Origin: Acidimicrobiia bacterium
Lineage (GTDB): Bacteria; Actinomycetota; Acidimicrobiia; Spongiisociales; ZC4RG35
Reading direction: 5' to 3'
DNA length: 44,477 nt
Assembly: GCA_025928935.1 (NCBI GenBank)
Contig: JAICNB010000021.1
Span: 1 to 44,477, forward strand
Shown here: one piece after another, positions 35,073-43,563 of the stretch
Numbering within the stretch: position 1 is the stretch's first letter
How the letters are laid out: the number at the start of each line of letters is the position of its first letter
Notes under the pieces: generated by a model
Databases searched by the model: none
Told to the model about the DNA's origin: nothing
The model's input: only the letters and a program-made list of their open reading frames with translations
Program-made: the position numbers and the translations under genes

Positions 35073-36079
35073 GCGACCGGGTAGTGGCCGTCGTGGGGGC
35101 CACGGGCGCGGTGGGCCGGACCATGAGGGCCATCCTCGAGTCGCGCAGCTTCCCGCTCGGATCCCTGCGTCTGCTTGCGTCGGCGCGCTCCGCCGGGTTG
35201 GTCGTGGATACCCGGTGGGGCGAGGTCGAAGTGGAGGACCTGTCGTCGGCGGACCCGGGCGGGATCGACATCGCCCTGTTCTCCGCTGGTGGGGACCGGT
35301 CGCGGGGTCACGCGCCGACCTTTGCCGAGGCGGGGGCCGTGGTCATCGACAACTCGTCGGCTTTTCGGATGGACCCGTCGGTCCCCCTCATCGTGGCCGG
35401 TGTCAACGACGCCGCGGTCGGCTCGCACCGGGGGATCATCGCCAACCCGAATTGCACCACGATGGCCCTGATGATGGCCGCGGGGCCCCTTCACCGGGCC
35501 GCGGGGCTGAGGACCATGGTCGCCACCTCATATCAGTCGGTCTCTGGCTCGGGACAACAGGGGGTGGTCGAGCTCATCGAGCAGACCGATCTGCTTCGTC
35601 CCGATCTCGAGTCCATGATGACCGGGGGCTGGGAGGACCCGAGCCCCACTCTCTACGCCCGGCCGATCGGGTTCAACGTCCTTCCTTATGCCGGATCAGA
35701 GACCGAGCAGGGCTACACCGACGAGGAGTGGAAGCTGGTCAACGAGTCCAGGAAGATCCTCGATCTCCCCGATCTCCTGGTGGAGCCGACCTGTGTTCGC
35801 GTCCCAACGCTGGTCGGGCACGGTGTGGCGGCCTCTCTCCGATTCGAGCGGCCGATCGATCCCGACGAGGCGGTGGAGATTCTCGGCTCAGCCCCCGGGG
35901 TGCAGGTGTGGACCGACAAAGTCCCCACCCCATTGGATTCGGCCGGCATCGACGACGTCCTGGTGGGAAGGGTCAGGCCGACCCTGGGCCAGCCCGGAGG
36001 CATCAACCTCTGGGTCGTTGGTGACAACCTGCGCAAGGGCGCCGCGTTGAACGCGGTCCAGATCGCCGAGCTCCTCTAG
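35069..36079 (+). CDS. asd: Aspartate-semialdehyde dehydrogenase
   Basis: A 336-residue enzyme that reduces aspartyl phosphate to the semialdehyde with NADPH. The nucleotide loop is VVGATGAVGRTM, the catalytic Cys lies in IIANPNCTTMALM, and the catalytic His is probably in LVGHGVAASLRF. The substrate-loop segment ATSYQSVSGSGQQG is also typical. TTG at 35069 overlaps the ask stop by four bases, the arrangement seen in other actinobacteria. Confidence 0.96.
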   Translation: MSDRVVAVVGATGAVGRTMRAILESRSFPLGSLRLLASARSAGLVVDTRWGEVEVEDLSSADPGGIDIALFSAGGDRSRGHAPTFAEAGAVVIDNSSAFRMDPSVPLIVAGVNDAAVGSHRGIIANPNCTTMALMMAAGPLHRAAGLRTMVATSYQSVSGSGQQGVVELIEQTDLLRPDLESMMTGGWEDPSPTLYARPIGFNVLPYAGSETEQGYTDEEWKLVNESRKILDLPDLLVEPTCVRVPTLVGHGVAASLRFERPIDPDEAVEILGSAPGVQVWTDKVPTPLDSAGIDDVLVGRVRPTLGQPGGINLWVVGDNLRKGAALNAVQIAELL

Positions 36080-36105
36080 CCGGGCTGCTTCGTCCCCGGA
36101 AGGGC

Positions 36106-36414
36106 TCAGAGGTCGGAGTCGCTCCTGAGCAGGGCCGACATGCGGCGCCGCAGGATGGGCGGGGCGTTCCTCAGCCCGAGATCGATGGCGAAATGGGCGT
36201 CGTCGGTGACGTCGAGGATGATCTCCTCACCTTCCGCTCGGACATGAAACCCGTCCGGCATCGCCGAGACCCGGACCTGGTCGCGGGCCCAGTCGCCGAC
36301 TTCGATATCCCCGGCGGTCATAATGAGCCGGTCGTCGGTCAGGTCGACCACGACGCTGATCGGCGCGTCATCCGTCCCACTCAGCCTGAGCTGGGCGTCA
36401 TAGGCGGTCATCAA
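36106..36414 (-). CDS. Small beta-rich protein, unknown function
   Basis: A 102-residue protein with alternating hydrophobic strands (RLIMTAGDIEVGDWARDQVRV, GFHVRAEGEEIILDVTD) that resemble a small beta-barrel or PH-like fold, and a short basic C-terminal helix. No family is firmly recognised. ATG at 36414 or 36411 (consecutive Met). It is convergent with asd, 26 bases apart, and its upstream region precedes the tRNA-Pro gene on the other strand. Confidence 0.7.
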   Translation of the reverse strand: MMTAYDAQLRLSGTDDAPISVVVDLTDDRLIMTAGDIEVGDWARDQVRVSAMPDGFHVRAEGEEIILDVTDDAHFAIDLGLRNAPPILRRRMSALLRSDSDL

Positions 36415-36538
36415 TTCCTCCCCTGCTGGGTCTTGCCTCCCCGATCAGGCTAAGCCAGGTTTGCCAATTGGGAAGGGCCTTCTTGGCTCCATCCGAGTGG
36501 GCTAGCGCGATTGCATCGCCTACCATTCGGCCCTCATT

Positions 36539-36612
36539 CGGGACGTGGCGCAGTTTGGTAGCGCGCAGCGTTCGGGACGCTGAGGTCGTGGGTTCGAATC
36601 CCGCCGTCCCGA
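36539..36612 (+). tRNA. tRNA-Pro (anticodon CGG)
   Basis: The 74-base cloverleaf is complete. Acceptor CGGGACG/CGTCCCG; D arm GCGC-AGTTTGGTA-GCGC; anticodon stem CAGCG/CGCTG with loop TTCGGGA and anticodon CGG at 36573-36575; T arm GTGGG-TTCGAAT-CCCGC. CCA is not encoded. The C1-G72 start pair fits bacterial tRNA-Pro. Confidence 0.96.
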
Positions 36613-36626
36613 CTCAGAAACCCCAG

Positions 36627-36654
36627 TCAGGGCCGTTCGAGAGGACGGCCCTGA
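36627..36654 (+). terminator. Hairpin downstream of tRNA-Pro
   Basis: TCAGGGCCGT (36627-36636) and ACGGCCCTGA (36645-36654) form a perfect 10-bp stem with an 8-base loop, followed by TTCGTTCGT. It is 14 bases after the tRNA and is probably its intrinsic terminator, with a weak T-tract. Confidence 0.6.
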
Positions 36655-36722
36655 TTCGTTCGTGGGACTCCCGAGGCGTGGGCGAGGTCCTCCCCGACGT
36701 CCAGGCCGGCGCCGAGTGTTGG

Positions 36723-37991
36723 TCATGAAGTGTGCAGCGGAGGTGGCCTGCCGGACACCTCTCTGCTGCCAATCAGCTCGTAAATCGCCAGCTCGGTCTT
36801 GCCTTTGACGGGGATGGTGCCTCTGGCCTTGAGTTCGTAGCGGTCCTTGAGACAGTCGTAGACTTGCTGACTGACCTGAATCATGCCTGGTTCACTTGTC
36901 GATTCCATGCGGCTGGCGGTATTGACTGTGTCTCCCCAGAGGTCGTAACTGAATTTCCGCTTCCCGAGGACGCCAGCCATGACGGGGCCCGTGTGCAGGC
37001 CAAACCTCATTTGCACTCCCCGCAAGCCAGGAAAGCCGTGATTCTTCACCTCCTCTCGCATGCTCAGGACTGCGTCGGCCGCCGATCGAGTGTGGTGCTG
37101 GCCGTCTCTCTCCAGGCCGGCGACGGCGAAGTAGCTGTCACCAACGGTCTTGATCTTTTCCAGACCGTGCTCGTCGACGATGTCATCAAAAGACGAAAAG
37201 AGGCCGTCGAGTGTCGTGACCAGGTCCATGGCGGTCAGTCTTTCGGCTATCGCTGTCGATCCGACGATGTCTGCGAACAGGACTGTGACCTCGGACTTCT
37301 GATCGGCTATTGGGTATTCGCCAGCCTGTAGCCGCCTGGCGATGTCAGCTGGAAGGATGTTCAACAGAAGCTGTTCCGACCGTTTGTTGGCTTCCGTCAA
37401 CTCCGTCTCTGCTCTCTCGGCGAGGCGTCGTTGATACCAGACGACAGCGACGACGAAGGCGACCATCCCGGCGAACGACGCCGCAATCAGCGCGTCCTCG
37501 ATCCAGGTCCCGGCCACGTCTGGAGCGACGGGTGGGTTCAAAACCACCAGTAACGCGTAGACGAGAATCGCCAGAGCCACGACGATCCAACGCAGGGCAA
37601 GGCTCTTGACATCGGTCACGAAGACCGCCCCCATCGCCACGGCCGTCAGGAAGACGGCTGGTCCGGTGCGGAACCCAACAGTGAGACTGACTGCGGCGAT
37701 ATTCAACAGACCGGTAACCAGCAGTAAACCAGCCGCAGTCTCATGACGCCCGCGCCAGTTCAGAGCAAGGGTCAGCACGTAACCAGCGAGATACACCATC
37801 AGGAGTCCCAGGTATGCCCACAGGGAAACTCTCTGTTCGGGTCGGGCCGGAAGAAACAGAATGGCGAAGAACGCGTTGAGGGCAAATGCGACCATGGCGA
37901 CGACATTGATGGTCCTGATACGCCGCTGTTCAGAAGGCGATTGACCATCAGCAACACCAAGCCCGGTCAATCGGCCAATAGCCCAACCCAT
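36723..37991 (-). CDS. Membrane-anchored class III adenylate cyclase
   Basis: A 422-residue protein. Six TM helices (about residues 28-187) are followed by a short coiled-coil-like signalling helix (LAERAETELTEANKRSEQLL) and a cyclase homology domain (about 232-410). Metal Asp241 (VLFADIVGST) and Asp285 (TVGDSY) are present. Lys281 and Asp350 (YDLWGDTVNTASR) are the residues that select ATP, and Asn357/Arg361 complete the active site, so cAMP synthesis is expected. Hand counts on two 60-base lines of this gene give 55-57% GC against about 66% in the ask gene, and codon third positions are poorer in G/C; this suggests transfer. It lies just after tRNA-Pro. Confidence 0.9.
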   Translation of the reverse strand: MGWAIGRLTGLGVADGQSPSEQRRIRTINVVAMVAFALNAFFAILFLPARPEQRVSLWAYLGLLMVYLAGYVLTLALNWRGRHETAAGLLLVTGLLNIAAVSLTVGFRTGPAVFLTAVAMGAVFVTDVKSLALRWIVVALAILVYALLVVLNPPVAPDVAGTWIEDALIAASFAGMVAFVVAVVWYQRRLAERAETELTEANKRSEQLLLNILPADIARRLQAGEYPIADQKSEVTVLFADIVGSTAIAERLTAMDLVTTLDGLFSSFDDIVDEHGLEKIKTVGDSYFAVAGLERDGQHHTRSAADAVLSMREEVKNHGFPGLRGVQMRFGLHTGPVMAGVLGKRKFSYDLWGDTVNTASRMESTSEPGMIQVSQQVYDCLKDRYELKARGTIPVKGKTELAIYELIGSREVSGRPPPLHTS

Positions 37992-38302
37992 ATTCCAAAC
38001 CTAACCATCACAGCCCGGCCGGGATCGGCCCTTCAGGGGTGGGTGGTCGTGGAGCACCAATCGTCGACGCAAGCATTTGATACCGCGGACGGGGGTGCGT
38101 CGCCGTCACGGCTGGTAGAAGCTTGGGCCTCCCAATTCAGATTCGTCAGCCACAGCCCCCATTTGCCTCCATGAGCCGATCCCAGACCGACGGCGAGGCA
38201 GAGGAGAAACGATCTCCTCGCTATTTGGAGTCGGTGCGGAGGTGAGGACTTCTGGCTCTGGTCACCGGCTCCCGCTCATGTGAGGCTCGCACTGAGGAAC
38301 AT
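37992..38302. other. Divergent intergenic region without a recognised gene
   Basis: 311 bases between the adenylate cyclase and the CPBP gene, which point away from each other. No RNA gene, repeat or convincing ORF was seen on either strand. It must hold both promoters. A GAGG ribosome-site-like sequence precedes the CPBP ATG. Confidence 0.6.
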
Positions 38303-39235
38303 ATGGTTAGCGCGTCTGAAGTCGACGCTTCTGCAGGTCGTGTTCGCACCATCGTCTGGGCGGTGTTCTCCCTCGTGGCGTTGCTGTTGTTGAACATCGA
38401 CAACCTGGCCTTGTGGACCGGTCTGGTGGTCCCCTCGGCGCTGCTGGTCGCACTCATCCCAGGACTCCGACCCAGCGTCAGCTTCAGAGGCGTCGACGGT
38501 CGGGACCTGCTTGTGATCGGCGCCTCGTATGCCGCGGTGGTTGGGCTGTTTCGTGTGGCGTTCACCGTATTCACCACCGACAATGTCCTCGGGCTGTTCC
38601 TTTCATTCGGCTTCGCCCTGGTAATCGGCGTGGTGGGCCCGATCGTCTACCAGGTTTGGATGCGAGGCCGGGACCTCCGGTCCCTCGGGCTGGGCTTTCA
38701 CGGGCTGCGAGCCACATTGATGCTGGGCTCAGCTTTCGCCGCCATCCAGTTCGCTTCGACCCTATGGGGCTATCACCTTCCCGCCCCGGTCGAATGGTTG
38801 CCGTTGCTGGTCATGTCCCTTGTCGTGGGGCTTTTCGAGGCAATCTTCTTCCGAGGATTCATCCAGGGCCGTCTCGAAGAAAGCTTCGGCGTCATCCCGG
38901 CCGTTGGTGGGGCAGCGCTTCTCTATGCGCTATACCACGTCGGCTACGGGATGCCCGCCGGCGACATGTGGTTCTTGTTCGGCCTCGGTGTCCTCTACGC
39001 CATCATCTTCCGACTGACCACCAACATCCTGATTTTGTGGCCGTTGCTCACACCTCTTGGGGCCTTTTTCAACAATCTTCAGGCAGGAGACATCGAGTTG
39101 CCTTGGGAGTCGATCCTCGGCTTTGCCGACGTGGCCATCGTCATGGCTATGGCCGTCTGGCTGGCCCATCGACACATCCGCAAACGTGCCCACCCTGCGG
39201 CCCGTGGGCGTTCAAGAGAGGAGGCATTGACATGA
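38303..39235 (+). CDS. CPBP (CAAX/bacteriocin-processing) family membrane protein with altered active site
   Basis: A 310-residue protein with about eight TM helices and an ABI/CPBP domain in the C-terminal half. Motif 1, normally EExxxR, reads Glu179-Ala180-IFF-Arg184. Motif 2 (YxxxH) has His212 in ALYHVGYG. Motif 3 keeps Asn257/258 (AFFNN), but its usual His is absent. The second Glu of motif 1 and the third-motif His are both normally catalytic, so it may be a non-proteolytic family member. Its stop overlaps the next start (ATGA), with a strong AGGAGG before it. Confidence 0.82.
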   Translation: MVSASEVDASAGRVRTIVWAVFSLVALLLLNIDNLALWTGLVVPSALLVALIPGLRPSVSFRGVDGRDLLVIGASYAAVVGLFRVAFTVFTTDNVLGLFLSFGFALVIGVVGPIVYQVWMRGRDLRSLGLGFHGLRATLMLGSAFAAIQFASTLWGYHLPAPVEWLPLLVMSLVVGLFEAIFFRGFIQGRLEESFGVIPAVGGAALLYALYHVGYGMPAGDMWFLFGLGVLYAIIFRLTTNILILWPLLTPLGAFFNNLQAGDIELPWESILGFADVAIVMAMAVWLAHRHIRKRAHPAARGRSREEALT

Positions 39236-39459
39236 GAACCCTCTCGAGGAAGCTGCCGACCGGAGTAAAGGCAGCGCTGCTCGCCGGATTGGGCATCACC
39301 GCCGCCACGCTGATTGTCAACGCTCGGCGCGATCTCGCAGCCCGCGGCTCTTCGTCGATTCGTGGCAAGTCCGAGGTGTGGGACCAGGCAACGAGACTCC
39401 CCGGAGGCGTGACCGTTTTTCCAGTTGCCGGCCATAGCTCAGAGCGAAAGTCGGCATAG
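39232..39459 (+). CDS. Small single-pass membrane protein, 75 residues
   Basis: It begins MRTLSRKLPTGVKAALLAGL and has one hydrophobic helix (about residues 13-29) after a basic N-terminus, then a polar tail ending GHSSERKSA. AGGAGG lies seven bases before the ATG, and the start overlaps the CPBP gene stop by four bases, so expression is coupled. No family was recognised. As a partner of a CPBP protein it could be a substrate, a regulator or an accessory subunit. Confidence 0.65.
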   Translation: MRTLSRKLPTGVKAALLAGLGITAATLIVNARRDLAARGSSSIRGKSEVWDQATRLPGGVTVFPVAGHSSERKSA

Positions 39460-39565
39460 AAGGTCTTCCGACCCTGGGCCTCCCACTCGCCCGTGAATAC
39501 CTTCGGGGCCGAGATGAGAGTCGTGCTTATGAGCAGAACATCTCGGTCACACATCAGTGAGTCCC

Positions 39566-40084
39566 ATGGGTGATCAGGACTCGACCAACCTGGCGGACCG
39601 GGCGTTTGCCCTTCGACCAGTGCTCACAACATGGGCACTCACTATCGGAGTTGATCTCTTCTTCAACGCGGGTGTGTTCATGTCGCTCTTCGATCAGGAG
39701 CGGGAGCCGGGTCTTCTTTCCGACGAGCAGCTCTTTAGTCGTATCCCAGTGGCGTACTTGGCGCTTCTGGCCGGTGTGACCGCTCTGGCGTGGCTCCTCG
39801 ACAGGATCGGCGTTGCGGATGTGCGTCGTGGCATCGGCGTGGGAGCCCTCACAGGGACGACCTTCGCGGTGATGGGAGTGGTCTTCCTCTGGACCGCCCT
39901 CGAGATGACGGGAGTATTTGTGCTCGCGGGTTCGCTGGTGGTGATTATCGAGTTTGCCGCCGCGGGTTGGGTGTTGTCGGCATTCCGGGCCTCCCCCGAC
40001 GCAGCGCGTCTCACCCGCCGAATCGTTCTGATCGCCCTGCTCTGCGCCCTCGCTGGCATGGTCATCCAGAACCTCCAGGGCTGA
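39566..40084 (+). CDS. Four-helix membrane protein, unknown function
   Basis: A 172-residue integral membrane protein with four predicted TM helices (about residues 24-40, 62-78, 90-116, 120-138) and a short C-terminal hydrophobic segment. ATG at 39566 is chosen; GTG at 39557 is also in frame. No family motif was recognised. It lies ~106 bases downstream of the small membrane protein gene and may form one transcript with it and CPBP. Confidence 0.65.
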   Translation: MGDQDSTNLADRAFALRPVLTTWALTIGVDLFFNAGVFMSLFDQEREPGLLSDEQLFSRIPVAYLALLAGVTALAWLLDRIGVADVRRGIGVGALTGTTFAVMGVVFLWTALEMTGVFVLAGSLVVIIEFAAAGWVLSAFRASPDAARLTRRIVLIALLCALAGMVIQNLQG

Positions 40085-40157
40085 ACTGACTCGACACCGA
40101 ATCACGTCACCAGAAAGCGAGCGCTGACCCGCATCCGTGGGGACCGAGGGCGGCCGA

Positions 40158-41525
40158 TCATCCAGAACGAGGGAGGATGTTCTGGTTGTGGTGGAAGACG
40201 TTGTCGGGGTCGTACTTGGTCTTCACTTCCACGAGCCGCTCGTAGATGGCGGAGCCGTAGGCTTCGCGGATGCGGTCGGGACCTTCGTCAGCACCGAGGA
40301 AGTTGACGTAGACGCCCTCGCGGTGGCCCTCGAGGGCGGCCAAGAAGCGCCTGGCCCAGGCGATGTCCCGATCGGCGTGGTCCTCCCCGGGGCGCCACAC
40401 ACCGTCGAGAGTGATGGCGTGTGTCGCGTGTCGGTTTCCGAATGCGGTGTCGGCTTCCGGCACCCGGGCGACGGCGCCGCCCAGATGGAAGATCAGCACG
40501 TACGACCGTGGTGAAGACGAGGCGAAGGCGTTCTGGGCGATCACCTCGATCAGGTCGTCGCCGAGCTCCGGGAGGTAAGTCGACTTCCAGTAGTAGTCCC
40601 AGCCGTGCGGGACCGTCGAGTCGACGGCGCTCTGGTGGTCCACGTATGGGGTGGGTGCGATCAGATCGAGGAGTGGCCTCCCCAGCGCGCGCAAAGGGCG
40701 AAGTACCTCTTCACCAACCTCGATCGGTCCTGCGTAGCAGGTGCCCACCAGTATCACCGGGCGCCAATGCAGTTCTTGGGGGATGACCGGTAGGGGTGGG
40801 GCGGTGCCGAATCTCACCGTCGTCCCGAGCTCTTCGGGGGCGTTTGAGGCGAACTCACGATAGAAGTGGAGGACTTCGCTCGTGTCACCGGCGTCCCAGA
40901 GGATGGGGCCGGCCAGGACGGATGGCCCAAGTGGGTGGAGTCGGAACTCGAACGAGCTGACGACGCCGAAGTTTCCGCCTCCCCCGCGCAGCGCCCAGAA
41001 GAGGTCTGGGTTCTGGTCATCCGATGCCCGGAGCAGGTCACCATCGGCTGTCACCACCTCGGCGGCGATCAGGTTGTCGACCGTGAGACCGTGCTTTCGC
41101 ATGAGCCAGCCGATGCCACCGCCGAGCGTGAGTCCTGCGACCCCGGTGTGGCTGACGATGCCGCCGGTAGTGGCCAGGCCGCGGGCCTGTGCCGCGTGGT
41201 CGACGTCGCCCCACAGTGCACCACCCTGCACCCGGGCTGTGGCACTGACCGGGTCGACCCGGACGCCTCGCATCGTCGTGAGATCGATGACGATCCCGTC
41301 GTCGCACACGGCGGTGCCGGCCACGTTGTGACCCCCGCCCCGTACCGCGATCTCGAGGTTCTGGTCGCGGGCGAAACGCATCGCAACGGCCACGTCGGCG
41401 GTCACGCTGCACCGGGCGATCAGCCGCGGGTAGCGGTCGATGGCGCCGTTCCACACGGCTCGGGCAATGTCGTACTTGTCGTCGTCGGCCGTGATGAGTT
41501 GGCCCTGGAACTCGTCGATCTCCAT
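40158..41525 (-). CDS. FAD-linked oxidase, berberine-bridge (BBE) type
   Basis: A 455-residue oxidoreductase of the PCMH/BBE family. The flavin-attachment motif RGGGHNVAGTAV carries the His that usually binds FAD covalently. GGIVSHTGVAGLTLGGGIGWLMRKHGL is the second FAD segment, and the BBE C-terminus ends YDPDNVFHHNQNI. The Cys that usually gives a second covalent bond reads His (VSHTG), so attachment is probably single. Family members oxidise sugars, alcohols or alkaloid-like compounds. ATG at 41525 has GGAGG seven bases upstream. It is divergent from the HxlR pseudogene, which probably controlled it. Confidence 0.9.
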   Translation of the reverse strand: MEIDEFQGQLITADDDKYDIARAVWNGAIDRYPRLIARCSVTADVAVAMRFARDQNLEIAVRGGGHNVAGTAVCDDGIVIDLTTMRGVRVDPVSATARVQGGALWGDVDHAAQARGLATTGGIVSHTGVAGLTLGGGIGWLMRKHGLTVDNLIAAEVVTADGDLLRASDDQNPDLFWALRGGGGNFGVVSSFEFRLHPLGPSVLAGPILWDAGDTSEVLHFYREFASNAPEELGTTVRFGTAPPLPVIPQELHWRPVILVGTCYAGPIEVGEEVLRPLRALGRPLLDLIAPTPYVDHQSAVDSTVPHGWDYYWKSTYLPELGDDLIEVIAQNAFASSSPRSYVLIFHLGGAVARVPEADTAFGNRHATHAITLDGVWRPGEDHADRDIAWARRFLAALEGHREGVYVNFLGADEGPDRIREAYGSAIYERLVEVKTKYDPDNVFHHNQNILPRSG

Positions 41526-41610
41526 GTTGTCGCCTCCGCGCTCGGGTGGGTGGTGGCTTTCCACTCCTGCTCCGATAGCACCACGCGGGACGTCAGCTGT
41601 GAAGTCTGGG

Positions 41611-41640
41611 ATCTGGACTATCGAGTCAAGAATCTGGACT
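41611..41640. promoter_or_regulatory. Candidate operator: direct repeat in the divergent promoter region
   Basis: ATCTGGACT occurs at 41611-41619 and again at 41632-41640, with 21 bases between starts, two turns of the helix. GAAGTC (41601-41606) and GACTTC (41637-41642) frame the pair as an inverted repeat. It lies between the FAD-linked oxidase and the HxlR gene, where HxlR proteins usually bind. Confidence 0.4.
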
Positions 41641-41674
41641 TCAAATTCGACCGAGGGTGACTGACAATGGCGTC

Positions 41675-42373
41675 ATGCGGAGTTACGGCCAGTACTGCCC
41701 GATCGCCCGCGGGGCGTAGATCTTCGCGGAGCGTTGGACCCCTCTGATCGTCCGCAACCTGTACCTGGGCTGTGGGGGTTTCGGCGAGATTCTGGAAGGT
41801 GCGCCGGGGCTCTCCCGCACTTTGCTCTCACAGCGCCTCAAGCAGCTGGAGCGGCTCGGCATCGTCGAGTCTGCACCCAAATCCGCCGGGCGTGGGCGTA
41901 CCTACGAGCTCACCTCCGCCGGTCATGACCTGTTCAAGGTCTGCGTGTCGCTCGGCGAGTGGGGGGCACGCTGGCTCGAGATCGCCCCGGAGAACCTCGA
42001 TCCATTCGTGGCGCTCTGGTCGATGTGCAACACGCTGCGCCAGGAGCGGCTCCCGGACCGACGGGTCGTCATACGATTCGACTTCACCGGCCGCCAGACT
42101 CCCGAGCGATACTGGCTGCTGATCGAGGGTGGTGACACCGAGATCTGCAGGACCTACACCGGTCTGGACGAGGACCTTTGCATCACTGCGGAAGCCGAGG
42201 CGTTCGTCAAATGGCACGCCGGCCAGCTCAGCTGGGCCGCGGCCATCCGGGACGACCGCATCCAACTCCACGGCCCGTCACCACTCGTCCGAGCCTTCCC
42301 CACCTGGAACTCCCGGAGCATGTTCGCTGACATCAAGCCGATCTCGCTGACCGCAGCCGGCTCGGGGGGATGA
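41675..42373 (+). pseudogene. HxlR-family regulator broken by an in-frame stop
   Basis: Read through one stop, the frame gives 232 residues with a full HxlR winged helix. It begins MRSYGQYCPIARGA, then TAG at 41717 (codon 15), then IFAERWTPLIVRNLYLG and LSQRLKQLERLGIVES. The C-terminal ~120 residues are an SCP2-like extension seen in one HxlR subfamily. Related proteins carry a Glu or other residue at the stop position, so GAG to TAG is a likely single change. Translation could restart at TTG 41822, but that product would lack half the DNA-binding domain. A sequencing error cannot be excluded. Confidence 0.75.
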
Positions 42374-42414
42374 ATCCGGCCGTGGATCGGGGGCGTGTCG
42401 TGACCGCCGAATCC

Positions 42415-43563
42415 TCAATCGGCGATCCGGACCAGGCCGCGTGGCACGTCGTGAAGTGATCGGTGACCGTCCCCGGTCACGACCACCAGATGTCCGGTCT
42501 GCACCCCGGCCTTCTCGTCGGGCGTGATCACATTGGGTTGGATGACCAGGGCCATGCCCTCCTCCAGGGTGAGGTCGGGTATGGGCAGGTTGGGTCGGCT
42601 CTTGGTGCCGAGGACCGGGGGCAGGTACCCGCCCCCATAGCCATGGACCAGGTCGTCGTAGATGGTGAAGCCCATCTCCTCGATGACGCCAGACGCCTCG
42701 ACGAGCTCAGAGGCATGGGCGCCGGGTCGGACGGCCGCAGCGATGGTGTCGAAAGCGGTGTCGGCGGCCCGATGGAGGTCGACGAACAACGGGGTGGGCT
42801 CGGCCGCGATGGTGAAGGTGCGAAGCACTTGTCCGGCGTAGCCCCAGTAGTTGGCGCTTATCTCGCAGAACAGGACGTCGCCCGACTCCAGGCGTCGGGT
42901 CGACTGGAACTGCGACGGGACGCACTGATCCGGGTCGCTCATCGATGTGGCGGCGAAATAATGGATGTGGTTGGTCCCGCCGTCGGTCAGATAGGCGGTC
43001 TCGACGATCGCCGCCACCTGCCGTTCATCCATCCCGACCGACACCTGTTCGACGATCGCGCCGATCGCCTGATCGGAGAGTCGGGCGGCGACCTCTAGCC
43101 GTTCGGTCTCTTCGGGTGACTTGACCAGACGCAGCCGCTGGTACTCACCATCGAGGCTGACCGGCTCTCCCACCGAGGCGGTGAGCTGGTGAAAGGCGCC
43201 GAATCGAAGTGGCCCGATCACACCCACCTTCTGGCCAGGTGTGTGCCGGGCTCGCAGCAACTCGTCGAGTCGGGCGATGGTCGATGGCCCGCCCCACTCC
43301 ACCTGGCAGTCGACGGCGATCCTGCGGGCGTTGGGGAGATGGTTGTAGTGCTGCACGAGGAGAATGGGTTGCTCCCCCGGGCTGAGCAACAGGGCGGCCT
43401 CTTGGGTGGTCGGCCACTCGGTGAGCCAACCGATGGCCGTCCCCGACCGGTCGGCACCGTAGACGACGAGGTGCGACACACCTGCGACGTCCATCACCTG
43501 GAAGATCGAGCGGCGACGGCTCGCCATCTCCTCATCGCTGAAACGGGGGTAGAGGTCATCCAT
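42415..43563 (-). CDS. M24 (creatinase/Xaa-Pro peptidase) family protein lacking metal ligands
   Basis: A 382-residue protein with the two-domain layout of the family: a creatinase-N-like domain (to about residue 145) and a pita-bread domain. Of the five canonical metal ligands, the first Asp is Glu234, the second Asp is Gln245, His308 is kept (VHGYGGGY), the first Glu is Gln342 (VIQPN) and the last Glu is Gly357. A dinuclear metal site is therefore unlikely. Creatinase itself works without metal, so a small-molecule amidinohydrolase-like activity is possible; a peptidase is not. It is convergent with the HxlR pseudogene and divergent from the gene at 43679. Confidence 0.85.
   Translation of the reverse strand: MDDLYPRFSDEEMASRRRSIFQVMDVAGVSHLVVYGADRSGTAIGWLTEWPTTQEAALLLSPGEQPILLVQHYNHLPNARRIAVDCQVEWGGPSTIARLDELLRARHTPGQKVGVIGPLRFGAFHQLTASVGEPVSLDGEYQRLRLVKSPEETERLEVAARLSDQAIGAIVEQVSVGMDERQVAAIVETAYLTDGGTNHIHYFAATSMSDPDQCVPSQFQSTRRLESGDVLFCEISANYWGYAGQVLRTFTIAAEPTPLFVDLHRAADTAFDTIAAAVRPGAHASELVEASGVIEEMGFTIYDDLVHGYGGGYLPPVLGTKSRPNLPIPDLTLEEGMALVIQPNVITPDEKAGVQTGHLVVVTGDGHRSLHDVPRGLVRIAD

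Noticed and set aside
36468-36728. 86-codon frame over the tRNA-Pro gene
   Set aside because: It covers the tRNA and its terminator and shows no protein-like pattern.
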